Counted from the first letter of the stretch, positions 29,831 to 39,167 are shown. The stretch: DNA of 64,000 nt from Oscillospiraceae bacterium (GCA_015063845.1 SVTJ01000001.1:289260-353259); one strand, 5' to 3'. Numbers and translations: made by a program. Notes: generated from the sequence alone by a model not told the origin.

Positions 29831-31099
29831 TTAATCATGCTTCGAAACAGTATCGCGAAGCTTTATAAGACAATCCGCCTCGTCTGCTTCTCCCTTGATG
29901 ATGTCCTCTGCCAAAGCGTGACAGTTAGGAGCGCCGCAAGAGCCGCAATCAAGATGTGGCAATGACTTATAGATGCACTCGACCTCCGACATCTTCGCAA
30001 TAGCCGTCATTCTATCCTCCGCGAGTGCCGTACCGCCGATGCTGTTCAAGATGCTCTCAAACTCATCCATAACAACGCAGTCAGGCAAACTTGCATCCTG
30101 CTCAACGTGATTACGGGAAATGGGAAGATACTTTCTGAGCGATCTCAGTCTCGCCTTTGCTATGTAAGGGTTCTCCACGTTAAGCGTTCCGCCAACGCAA
30201 CCGCCATTACAAGCGTTGAGCTCTACGAACTCAAGATTATGTATCGTTCCGTTTTCGATCTCGTCGAGAACATGTATGCAGTTCTCTATGCCGTCTGCCG
30301 CGAGGTATCTTTCGGACAGCAACGACGTTGCCTCTCCGCCCGTACCTGCCCAGTTAAGACCTATAATACCAGTCTTCGAAAGCTGCTTGGGGTTTGTTAT
30401 CTCCTTGCGCTTAGCACGTATCTTAAAGTAGAAGTCGTTTATCGCAAGCGCACCCGTGACAGCACTTTTCTCAACGCCAAGCGGATTTTTGACATAGCTT
30501 ATCTTAGCGGGACACGGAGATACGAACAAAACGCAGATATCGTCGTTCGTAAGCTCGGGGTGTTCCTTAAGCGTTTCTTCCCTCGCGAGCATTGCCGCAT
30601 ATTCGATAGGCGGAACGATCGGCAAAAGATTATCAACAAGATAAGGAAATCTCAGCGCAATAAGTCTTACTATCGCAGGACACGCGGAGCTTATAACAGG
30701 ATACTCAAGCCCCTCACGCTTCATATACCTACGGGTATATTCGGTTATTATCTCCGCGGCGCGAGACACCTCGAACACCGCATCAAAGCCGCATTCAAGA
30801 AGCGCTGTGAGTATATAATCAACGTCATCCAGATCCTCAAACTGTCCGTACAGCGCGGGAGCCGGCAACGCGATCTTGTATTTGTAATCGGCGAAGTCTT
30901 CGAATTTATCGAATATCGCCTTTTTTGCCTGATATGGACAAACACGAATGCATTCGCCGCAATCAATGCACTTTTCCTCCTTGATTATCGCGTGACCGTC
31001 ACGGACACGGATAGCCTCGGTGGGACATCTCTTTATGCAATTGGTACATCCTTTGCACTTGCTTATATCGAGTGTAACAGAATGCTTATAGCCTGACAT
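29831..31099 (-). CDS. Divergent [FeFe]-hydrogenase-like (HydS-type, putative sensory) Fe-S protein
   Basis: N-terminal 2x[4Fe-4S], H-cluster motifs SSACPAIV / SPCPAKI / NACNGGCVGG, C-terminal Fe-S domain LDCGSCGAPNCHALAEDI. Confidence 0.87.
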   Translation of the reverse strand: MSGYKHSVTLDISKCKGCTNCIKRCPTEAIRVRDGHAIIKEEKCIDCGECIRVCPYQAKKAIFDKFEDFADYKYKIALPAPALYGQFEDLDDVDYILTALLECGFDAVFEVSRAAEIITEYTRRYMKREGLEYPVISSACPAIVRLIALRFPYLVDNLLPIVPPIEYAAMLAREETLKEHPELTNDDICVLFVSPCPAKISYVKNPLGVEKSAVTGALAINDFYFKIRAKRKEITNPKQLSKTGIIGLNWAGTGGEATSLLSERYLAADGIENCIHVLDEIENGTIHNLEFVELNACNGGCVGGTLNVENPYIAKARLRSLRKYLPISRNHVEQDASLPDCVVMDEFESILNSIGGTALAEDRMTAIAKMSEVECIYKSLPHLDCGSCGAPNCHALAEDIIKGEADEADCLIKLRDTVSKHD

Positions 31100-31123
31100 A
31101 ATAACCTCTTTCCCGAGGTAAGA

Positions 31124-31546
31124 TCAAACGTTTACAGTCATATAGACCGTAGTTCCCTTTCCTACCTCTGATTCGATTTTCATATCGTCGGTATATCTCT
31201 TCATATTGGGCAGACCCATACCTGCTCCGAATCCGAGTGAGCGAATATTATCGGGAGCTGTTGAATATCCTTCCTGCATAGCAAGCTCAATGTTAGATAT
31301 TCCCGGGCCTCTGTCGGCAAGAATTATCTCTATCTTGTCGACGTAGACGTCAACGTCTGCCGTTCCTCCGTTTGCGTGAATGACCATATTGATCTCACCC
31401 TCGTACATAGCGACCGACACACGGCGTATAACGTCGGGAGCAAAGCCCATATCACGGAGATGCTTTTTTATACGCACGGACGCCTCGCCCGCAGACGTAA
31501 AATTCTCTCCGTCAATATCAAAGTGAAAATTTACGCGATCAGTCAT
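31124..31546 (-). CDS. RsbW-like/HATPase_c_2 ATP-binding protein (anti-sigma-factor-like kinase fold)
   Basis: YEGEINMVIHANGG, LADRGPGI, LGFGAGMGLPNMKRYTDDM; start at ATG 31546. Confidence 0.85.
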   Translation of the reverse strand: MTDRVNFHFDIDGENFTSAGEASVRIKKHLRDMGFAPDVIRRVSVAMYEGEINMVIHANGGTADVDVYVDKIEIILADRGPGISNIELAMQEGYSTAPDNIRSLGFGAGMGLPNMKRYTDDMKIESEVGKGTTVYMTVNV

Positions 31547-31895
31547 TTCCAACTTCACCTCCGGCAAGTCCGTTAGTATAGAGCTTACCGCAAGCAATGT
31601 ACATTCTCTCATCGGTAGCAAGCACTACCATTCCCGCATCGTCCGCGAGCGTAAGAACGTCCTTGGGCGGAAGTTTTCCTCTCACAAAAACTATACAACG
31701 CATATCCATCATAACGGCAGTTCTTACTACCTGAGGATTGCAAAGCCCCGTAAGCAACACAGCCTGGTCTTTTACAAACGCAAGCACGTCACTCATCATA
31801 TCGCATCCGCAAGCGGAATGCACTGAGCCGTCAAGCTTATCCTCACCGCAAAGCACTTTTGCGTCCAAAAGCTCGACTATCGTTCTTATCTTCAT
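31539..31895 (-). CDS. DRTGG-domain protein, paralog of 29483-29809
   Basis: MKIRTIVELLDAKVLCGEDKLDGSVHSACGCDMMSDVLAF...; start at ATG 31895. Confidence 0.75.
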   Translation of the reverse strand: MKIRTIVELLDAKVLCGEDKLDGSVHSACGCDMMSDVLAFVKDQAVLLTGLCNPQVVRTAVMMDMRCIVFVRGKLPPKDVLTLADDAGMVVLATDERMYIACGKLYTNGLAGGEVGND

Positions 31896-31950
31896 ATGGT
31901 TGCCTCCAAACAAACGCGCAAAACCTCACGCTAAAATTGCATACACATAC

Positions 31951-31979
31951 ATTATACAATATAAATCTAAAATTGTCTA
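31951..31979 (-). promoter_or_regulatory. Promoter of the hydrogenase/sensory operon
   Basis: Minus strand TAGACA (31979-31974), 17 bp, TATAAT (31956-31951). Confidence 0.65.
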
Positions 31980-32039
31980 TACGTTTTTCGATTTTTTTGC
32001 GCAAAAAAACTTAAAACTTTTTGTAAATTTTGCATTTAT

Positions 32040-34547
32040 TTACTTTGCGTCGTACCAATTGTCGCCTATATTCGCCTCAACGTCCAAAGAAACGGCATAA
32101 TTTACAGTTTTTTCCATACACTCAACTAATATTTTCATAGCTTGCTCCGCGCAATCGCGATGAGCTTCTACCAAAAGCTCGTCGTGCACCTGAAGGATAA
32201 GTCTTGCATCGATACCGCTGCTTTCGAGCTCACTTGCGACCTTTATCATAGCTATCTTGATAATGTCGGCAGCTGTGCCCTGAATAGGGCTGTTCATTGC
32301 TACGCGCTCACCGAAGTGCTGAACGTTTTTATTGCTTGCGGAAAGCTCGGGAATATATCTCTTTCTTCCAAATTCGGTAACAACATAACCGTCCTCGCGC
32401 GCCTTTTGCTTTATATTGTCGAGATATTCGGAGACCTTTGGAAAGCTTGCAAGATAGCTGTCGATATACCTTCTCGCCTCCGCTCTGGAAACACCGAGGT
32501 CCTCGGACAAAGAGTGCTCACCAATACCGTAAACGATACCGAAGTTTACTGCCTTTGCGCGCTTTCTGAGCTCTGGCGTAACCATATCCGTATCAACACC
32601 GAAAACGGTAGCCGCCGTTGCCGTGTGAATATCCGTACCAGAGGCAAACGCACTAATCATATTCTCATCACCCGATATATGCGCAAGCAATCTCAATTCG
32701 ATCTGCGAATAGTCGGCATCTATCAAAACGTAGTCATTATTTTTAGGAATAAAATACTTTCTGAAGCGTCGTCCGAGCTCAGTCCTTATGGGAATATTCT
32801 GAAGATTTGGCTCAGCCGAGGAAAGTCTTCCCGTGGCAGTTCCCGTTTGATTGAAGAGACTGTGTATTCTTCCCTCGCCGTCTGCAGCCTTTGCGAGTGC
32901 ATCGGCGTAGGTGGACTTAAGCTTCGCCACCTGACGGTAGTAGAGTATATCCTCAACTATCTCGTGCTTTGACACCAGCTTTTGCAAGGTCTCGGCATCG
33001 GTGGAATATCCCGTTTTGGTCTTTTTTGCCGATGGAAGTCCGAGCTTTTCAAAGAGCACCTCGCCAAGCTGCTTTGGAGAATTAACGTTAAATTCCTCTC
33101 CCGCAAGTGTGTATATGCGCTCCTTAAGCGCCTCTGCCGTCTCGCCAAGCTCCTCACCGTAAGCTATGATACCATCAACGTCTATCTTAAAGCCTGAAAG
33201 CTCCATATCCGCGAGCACGCGTGAGAGCGGTATCTCTACGCCATAAAGCAAGTTTTGCTCATCTTCTGTGTTTATAAGTTCCTTAAGCTTAGAGTAAAGC
33301 TCGAAAACAGCGTTTGCGGCTCCGCCCGACTTATCACTTGTGCCGAGATATGCCAGCATAATATCGTCAAGCGTGTATTTTCCCCGTCCCGAATTGAGGA
33401 CGTATGCGGCGAGCATAGTATCAAAGGCGCACTTGCCCACAGCAATGCCCTTTTGACACAACGCCTTATACAGCGATTTATAATCGTGGCAAATAATGCT
33501 TATCTCCGACAGTATCTTAAGAGCGTTTACGTCATCAAGAGAAACGGTCTTCACCTTGCAGCCGTCGAATATCTCTAAGCTTTCTCCGTCAAGCGCGACC
33601 ACCGCCTCGCCCTTATCAAGCGAAGGGCATTCGCAGCTTATCTCTTTTTTACCGTTTTCATCCGCGTCGGTCTTGGTAGCACTCATACCCTCAAGGCCGA
33701 ACTTCTTGATGAGCGCAGAAAACTCAAGCTCCGCAAAAAGATCGTAGAGCGCCTGCTTGTCCGGTCCCTTATACTCACAAAGTTCGGGAGAGCAATCGAC
33801 CGGAGCATTTGTCTCTATCAGCGCAAGAGAGCGCGACAGATATGCCATATCCCGTCCCTCGCTAAGTTTATTTTTCACGCCCTCGCTAAGCTTTGAGCTT
33901 TGATATTTCTCATAAAGACCGTCTATACTTCCAAACTCGGCAATAAGCTTAAGTGCTGTCTTCTCACCGATACCTGCAACACCGGGAATATTGTCTGAGC
34001 TATCGCCCATAAGTGCCTTGACGTCAACGAACTGCTCGGGCTGAATTCCGTAGTTTTCAAAGAAGACCTCTCTTGTGAACTCAATAGTCTCCTTAGTCTT
34101 AACAAGCAAAACCGAAATGCCCTCGTCTATAAGCTGTAAGGAGTCGCGATCTCCAGTAAGCACGTATGCGTGTATTCCGTTTTGCGCTGCCTTTCGAGCG
34201 GCTGTACCGAGTATATCGTCCGCCTCATATCCTTCCTTCGTAATAACCGCAAATCCAAGGCAGGACATACATTTCTTAGCATAAGGAAGCTGTACGGCAA
34301 GCTCCTCGGGCATTCCCTTTCGGTTTGCCTTGTAGCCGTCGTACATCTTATGTCTGAAGGTCGGTGCTTTGAGGTCAAACGCTACGATACAATGGTCAGG
34401 CTTCAGCGTTTCTATATGCCTTGATATGATAGTTATCATACCGTACACAGCGTGTGTGTAAAGACCGTTTTTATTTGTAAGCGGACGGATACCGTAGTAA
34501 GCTCTGTTGAGTATACTGTTTCCGTCTATAACTAACATTTTTTTCAT
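32040..34547 (-). CDS. polA: DNA polymerase I
   Basis: 5'-3' exonuclease N-terminus (MKKMLVIDGNSILNRAYYG), Pol A motifs (DADYSQIELRLLAH, RAKAVNFGIVYG, LQVHDELLVE); start at ATG 34547. Confidence 0.96.
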   Translation of the reverse strand: MKKMLVIDGNSILNRAYYGIRPLTNKNGLYTHAVYGMITIISRHIETLKPDHCIVAFDLKAPTFRHKMYDGYKANRKGMPEELAVQLPYAKKCMSCLGFAVITKEGYEADDILGTAARKAAQNGIHAYVLTGDRDSLQLIDEGISVLLVKTKETIEFTREVFFENYGIQPEQFVDVKALMGDSSDNIPGVAGIGEKTALKLIAEFGSIDGLYEKYQSSKLSEGVKNKLSEGRDMAYLSRSLALIETNAPVDCSPELCEYKGPDKQALYDLFAELEFSALIKKFGLEGMSATKTDADENGKKEISCECPSLDKGEAVVALDGESLEIFDGCKVKTVSLDDVNALKILSEISIICHDYKSLYKALCQKGIAVGKCAFDTMLAAYVLNSGRGKYTLDDIMLAYLGTSDKSGGAANAVFELYSKLKELINTEDEQNLLYGVEIPLSRVLADMELSGFKIDVDGIIAYGEELGETAEALKERIYTLAGEEFNVNSPKQLGEVLFEKLGLPSAKKTKTGYSTDAETLQKLVSKHEIVEDILYYRQVAKLKSTYADALAKAADGEGRIHSLFNQTGTATGRLSSAEPNLQNIPIRTELGRRFRKYFIPKNNDYVLIDADYSQIELRLLAHISGDENMISAFASGTDIHTATAATVFGVDTDMVTPELRKRAKAVNFGIVYGIGEHSLSEDLGVSRAEARRYIDSYLASFPKVSEYLDNIKQKAREDGYVVTEFGRKRYIPELSASNKNVQHFGERVAMNSPIQGTAADIIKIAMIKVASELESSGIDARLILQVHDELLVEAHRDCAEQAMKILVECMEKTVNYAVSLDVEANIGDNWYDAK

Positions 34548-34664
34548 TCGGTTGCCTCCGATACAAGTTAGATTACCGTCATAATTATTCATATTACAGT
34601 ATAACATTTTATCAGTAAAATGTCAAGGAATTAAAAACTCAAAATTAGCACACGGGAGTATTAT

Positions 34665-35390
34665 ATGTTACGCAAAAAATTCTTTTATTCAGTCGCTTTT
34701 TTGCTTTTGTTCTCTGTTTTGATAAGTTCGTGCGCAAAGAGACAAGATCCGCCTATCTTTATACCGCCCGACGTCACCAAAAAGAATTATCCAACTGTCA
34801 TAATAGATGCGGGACACGGCGGCGAGGACGGCGGAGCTGTCGGCACAAACGGAATTTACGAAAAAGAGCTTAATCTTATGATAGCTTCGGAGCTTCGGGA
34901 TTTGCTTGAAGCTAAAGGAATTCCAACACGGCTGACACGCACCGAGGACATTCTGCTATATGACAGAAATACTGATTATCAAGGGCGAAAAAAGGCTCTT
35001 GATATGGCTGCGCGCCTTGCAATAGCACAGGAATACGAAAATGCTATATTCGTCAGCATACATATGAATTCGTTCCCACAAGAAAAATACAGCGGTCTTC
35101 AAGTCTACTATTCCGAAAATGACGCCTGCTCTCGCTCTCTTGCCGAGCTTATACAGTCGCTCACAGTCAAAAATATTCAACCAAGCAATACAAGAAAGAT
35201 AAAGCCATCAAGCGGTAATATTTATCTTCTCGAAAAGATATCACACCCCGCGGTGCTTATAGAGTGCGGATTTTTATCAAATCGTCAAGAATGCGCGCTT
35301 TTGTGCTCCGAAGAATACAGAGCCCGTCTTTGTATGACACTTTGCTCATCTATCATCAATTATTTTGAGACATACGGAAATTGCTCTTGA
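34665..35390 (+). CDS. cwlD: N-acetylmuramoyl-L-alanine amidase, CwlD-like
   Basis: VIIDAGHGGEDGGAVG, FVSIHMNSF, VLIECGFLSN; N-terminal hydrophobic segment with Cys. Confidence 0.82.
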   Translation: MLRKKFFYSVAFLLLFSVLISSCAKRQDPPIFIPPDVTKKNYPTVIIDAGHGGEDGGAVGTNGIYEKELNLMIASELRDLLEAKGIPTRLTRTEDILLYDRNTDYQGRKKALDMAARLAIAQEYENAIFVSIHMNSFPQEKYSGLQVYYSENDACSRSLAELIQSLTVKNIQPSNTRKIKPSSGNIYLLEKISHPAVLIECGFLSNRQECALLCSEEYRARLCMTLCSSIINYFETYGNCS

Positions 35391-35448
35391 TTTTGTCAAG
35401 AAAATACTGTATAATATAGTTGATGTTTGTAGAAAGGGCACTATAAGT

Positions 35449-36867
35449 ATGAAAGGTATCAAAACTGTTTATATATGCTCAGAATGTGAATATGAAAGTC
35501 CAAAGTGGCTGGGCAAATGCCCGAGATGCGCTTCTTGGAACAGCTTTGTCGAGGACGTAGTTCAAAAGGAAACTATAGCACCTTCCGCGCAAAAAAGAAC
35601 GTCTCTTATAGGCTCGGGCAATAACAAGGCGTCTCGCTTCGGTGAGCTCTCCACCCCCGAATATATCCGTTCAAGCACAGGACTTGACGAGCTTGACAGA
35701 GTGCTCGGCGGCGGTCTTGTAAAGGGATCTGTCGTGCTTCTTTCGGGTGAGCCGGGTATCGGCAAATCCACCCTGCTCTTGCAGATATGCGACCGTCTTG
35801 GTGACAGCAGATCCGTGCTATACGTATCGGGTGAGGAATCTTCAGGGCAGCTCAAGCTCAGGGCGGAGCGTCTGCGTGTAAGTGGAGACAATCTGTATAT
35901 ACTGACTGAGACTAATATCGAAAACATACTCGCTGAGGCTGAAAAAATAAAGCCCGACGTTATCATCGCGGACTCGGTGCAGACAATGTACTCTGATAAG
36001 ATAAATTCAGCTGCGGGAAGCATCACAAACGTCAAGGAAGTCGCTATGGCGTTTATCTCTAAGGCAAAGAACGATGGCACAAGTGTAATACTTGTCGGTC
36101 ATATCAATAAAGAAGGAAGCATTGCAGGACCTAAGGTGCTTGAGCATATGGTAGATGCAGTACTTACGTTTGAGGGAGACAAAAAGCAGATATACCGCAT
36201 AATCCGCGCAAATAAAAACAGATACGGCTCGACAAACGAGATAGGTGTTTTTGAAATGACAGACACAGGTCTATGCGAGGTATCAAACCCTTCGGAAATG
36301 CTGCTTGCGGACAGACCGACGGACACCTCGGGCAACTGTGCCGTATGCACTATGGAAGGTACGCGTCCGATAGTTGCGGAAATACAGGCGCTTGTAACTC
36401 CAACGTCCTTCCCCGCCCCTCGCCGCACTTCAAACGGTATTGACTACAACAGGACCTATCTTATACTCGCGGTTCTTGAAAAGCGACTTGGCCTTCGTTT
36501 TTCAAGTAATGACGTTTATCTCAACGTCATTGGCGGATTGCAGATAAACGAGCCTGCGTCCGACCTAGGTATAGCTCTTGCTCTTATCTCGTCCTTGACC
36601 GATACAGTTATCCCCGATAGCCTCATCGCGATCGGAGAGCTCGGTCTTGCGGGAGAGTGTCGAGGAGTTGCAAACGTCGAGCTGCGCGTCAAGGAAGCGG
36701 CAAGACTTGGTTTTAATAAGGCACTGATTCCCGCGCATAACCTAAAGAGCACGCAAAAAATTGACGGCATAGAAGTAATACCCGTCAAAAATGTTTACGA
36801 TATTCTCAGACTTTTAAAGAAAGCTGCGACAAAGGAGAAAAAGGCAGATGAAGAACAAGATATTTAA
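35449..36867 (+). CDS. radA: DNA repair protein RadA (Sms)
   Basis: N-terminal zinc finger YICSECEYESPKWLGKCPRC, GEPGIGKSTLLLQ Walker A, KNRYGSTNEIGVFEM, LonC-like domain; start at ATG 35449. Confidence 0.96.
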   Translation: MKGIKTVYICSECEYESPKWLGKCPRCASWNSFVEDVVQKETIAPSAQKRTSLIGSGNNKASRFGELSTPEYIRSSTGLDELDRVLGGGLVKGSVVLLSGEPGIGKSTLLLQICDRLGDSRSVLYVSGEESSGQLKLRAERLRVSGDNLYILTETNIENILAEAEKIKPDVIIADSVQTMYSDKINSAAGSITNVKEVAMAFISKAKNDGTSVILVGHINKEGSIAGPKVLEHMVDAVLTFEGDKKQIYRIIRANKNRYGSTNEIGVFEMTDTGLCEVSNPSEMLLADRPTDTSGNCAVCTMEGTRPIVAEIQALVTPTSFPAPRRTSNGIDYNRTYLILAVLEKRLGLRFSSNDVYLNVIGGLQINEPASDLGIALALISSLTDTVIPDSLIAIGELGLAGECRGVANVELRVKEAARLGFNKALIPAHNLKSTQKIDGIEVIPVKNVYDILRLLKKAATKEKKADEEQDI

Positions 36868-37831
36868 ATGGGTGCTTCGCATACTTATCGCTCTTGTGAT
36901 CCTCGTGCTGTTCGCGCTGGCGGCGTTTTCCTTGGGTGAAAGACTTACGTTTCTGAGCTTTTATTCAAATGCCGAGGCTTATCAGAAGATGCCGGGAATA
37001 TTCACGGGATACACTCATCAAGGATATACACTCGTTAAGGATAAAAATATGCGCCTTGCCTGCGGTTATATGTCAAACGACGAGGCTTCGCGTATATACA
37101 TAATGCCAGAGGGCTCAAATGACTATACCTTCGTAGAGCTTAAGAATGCCGACGGAAGCGACTATACGGGACACACGGGCGGTATCGACGTCTACGGAAA
37201 ATACGTCTACATTACGGCAGAGACGGGATGTGACCTGTTCTTGTTTGACGACGTAATGGACGGCGACGGAGTGGCAACGCTTACACGCAACATCCCCACG
37301 TTCAATGACCCCGCATATTGTGAAATAAAGGACGACGTGCTTTACGTTGGTACGTTCTATCACGCGGGTACGTATGAAACTCCTGCATCGTATCATATGA
37401 CAACTCCTGCGGGTGACAAAAACACCGCTATCATAACTGCATACGACCTTGACCCCGCCACGGGCTTGCCAAAGAGCGATACGCCGTTTTGTATATATTC
37501 TACCACAAGCTTTGTTCAGGGTATGACCTTTACCGATGATCAGCGGATCATTCTCGCAACCTCATACGGACTTTCAAAGAGCCACTTGCTGATATATGAT
37601 ATCGACAAGATATATACAAGCGGTACAACACTTGAAGTAAACGGTGTAAACGTTCCCGTTATGTACCTTGACAGCGACTGTCTCGCCGAGGATATCATCG
37701 CTCCTCCTATGGCTGAGGAGATAATCTACGAGGACGGCACGATCTACATAATGAACGAAAGCGCAAGCAACAAATACGTTTTCGGTCACCTGACCTCAGG
37801 CAGACGTGTTTACGGATACAAATTGAAATAA
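36848..37831 (+). CDS. Membrane-anchored extracellular protein of unknown function
   Basis: N-terminal TM, then ~290 aa predicted extracellular domain; overlaps radA end by 20 nt. Confidence 0.7.
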   Translation: MKNKIFKWVLRILIALVILVLFALAAFSLGERLTFLSFYSNAEAYQKMPGIFTGYTHQGYTLVKDKNMRLACGYMSNDEASRIYIMPEGSNDYTFVELKNADGSDYTGHTGGIDVYGKYVYITAETGCDLFLFDDVMDGDGVATLTRNIPTFNDPAYCEIKDDVLYVGTFYHAGTYETPASYHMTTPAGDKNTAIITAYDLDPATGLPKSDTPFCIYSTTSFVQGMTFTDDQRIILATSYGLSKSHLLIYDIDKIYTSGTTLEVNGVNVPVMYLDSDCLAEDIIAPPMAEEIIYEDGTIYIMNESASNKYVFGHLTSGRRVYGYKLK

Positions 37832-37845
37832 AGCATAAAAAATCG

Positions 37846-37876
37846 CCCGCCCGTGAGCATTAAACTCACGGGCGGG
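37846..37876. terminator. Hairpin terminator (copy 1 of a homologous hairpin pair)
   Basis: CCCGCCCGTGAG-cattaaa-CTCACGGGCGGG, 12-bp perfect stem. Confidence 0.85.
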
Positions 37877-37964
37877 TTTATTATTTCTATTGTTCTTTCG
37901 TTTTTACCATCGTTCTTTTTACAATGGGTTAAGGTGACAACACAATAAACCGCACCTTGTGTTG

Positions 37965-38867
37965 TTAGTCTTTGTGTTTCTTGATTATATTTTTGACAGT
38001 CGCTATTGCAACAGCTACTACCGTTCCACTCCAAACCAAAGCTATCTCGCCCAAAATCCCGTAAACAATCTGTTGTCTGTGTTCACTGAAAAACCAATTC
38101 AAAGCAGTTTCTTGATTGTTAACCGTAGCATAAGTAATTATAGGATAAGAAGCAAAGGAATAGAGCATAACGAACGCAACTGCCGATACTGAGAAAAGAC
38201 AACCAAATAGCAATCCGTAGCGTATCGGACGCTGAGAATCCTTTAAGGTTACTACTCCGTAGACAAACAAGAGTATAGGCGGTATACAAAATACAATCGG
38301 CTCAATTAGAAACATCATACTTCCCAAAAGCAAAGTTGCATTTGAAATGATCAATATAATAAAGCAACACAAAAACACCAATGCTTGTATAATTACTATT
38401 TCTAATGCCAAAGAATATTTATTTATACTTTTCAGTTTGTTAGTAACACGATGATATATATGTGGAACAAAGGCTGAGATGAGCATTGGTACGACAACTA
38501 TCATACTATAGATTGTGAATGTAAGCAAAACAACATTCGTAATGTTGTGAATATCGTCAAAAAGGTCACGCCCCAACATAAAACTTACAACCAAAAACAA
38601 AATCCCGCTAACTGCAAACATAAAAACATTGCAAAAAAGTATTTTCATGGGCGTTGCTTTTGAAAGATATAAATATCTGTTGTATAAGAGCATAAATACA
38701 TTGGGTAGAATTATCACAAAAGGAAGTATCACATCAATGATTTTAATCGTCAATGAACTTAAATGATTTACATAAAGATCAAACACAGTTCCCCAACCAA
38801 AAAACGTCACAAGGAATAAGAACAAAGGGTAAATAATTATTGGATAATGCAAAGGATATTTTTTCAT
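37965..38867 (-). CDS. Polytopic membrane protein of unknown function in low-GC island
   Basis: 300 aa, many TM helices; RBS GAGGTGA upstream of ATG 38867. Confidence 0.75.
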   Translation of the reverse strand: MKKYPLHYPIIIYPLFLFLVTFFGWGTVFDLYVNHLSSLTIKIIDVILPFVIILPNVFMLLYNRYLYLSKATPMKILFCNVFMFAVSGILFLVVSFMLGRDLFDDIHNITNVVLLTFTIYSMIVVVPMLISAFVPHIYHRVTNKLKSINKYSLALEIVIIQALVFLCCFIILIISNATLLLGSMMFLIEPIVFCIPPILLFVYGVVTLKDSQRPIRYGLLFGCLFSVSAVAFVMLYSFASYPIITYATVNNQETALNWFFSEHRQQIVYGILGEIALVWSGTVVAVAIATVKNIIKKHKD

Positions 38868-38878
38868 ATTTATTCACC

Positions 38879-39096
38879 TCACTGGTATGGACTGTCTTCA
38901 TAGAGATCCTTAACAACATATTGAGAAGAGCTTGGGCTATACTCTTACGATCGGCTCAATGTCCGAAATATCCGTTGTGTCTACAACTTCTTCTACTTGC
39001 TCTGATGAGGCATATATAACGCCAAGGTTTAATAACAAAAACGTAACTAAAAATAAACTAACTATTCTTTTTGATTTTTTTATATATTATCCTCAT
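38879..39096 (-). pseudogene. Frame-disrupted small secreted-peptide gene upstream of the membrane protein
   Basis: Signal-peptide-like (KK)SKRIVSLFLVTFLLLNLGVIYASSEQVEEVVDTTDISDIEPIVRV* one frame off ATG 39096 (A7 run at 39075-39081); then YSPSSSQYVVKDLYEDSPYQ* in the third frame. Confidence 0.45.
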
Positions 39097-39167
39097 TAAA
39101 AATATTTATCCTGTATTATTTGTGGTCTTGTAGGACATCGTTGTCACCTCTCTTTCTATGTATAGTA

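Noticed and set aside
30107-31096. 329 aa plus-strand ORF opposite the HydS-like gene
   Set aside because: Shadow of a gene with clear Fe-S and H-cluster motifs.
32040-34547. PolA with degenerate proofreading domain as unusual
   Set aside because: Loss of 3'-5' exonuclease residues is common in Firmicutes PolA; not noteworthy.
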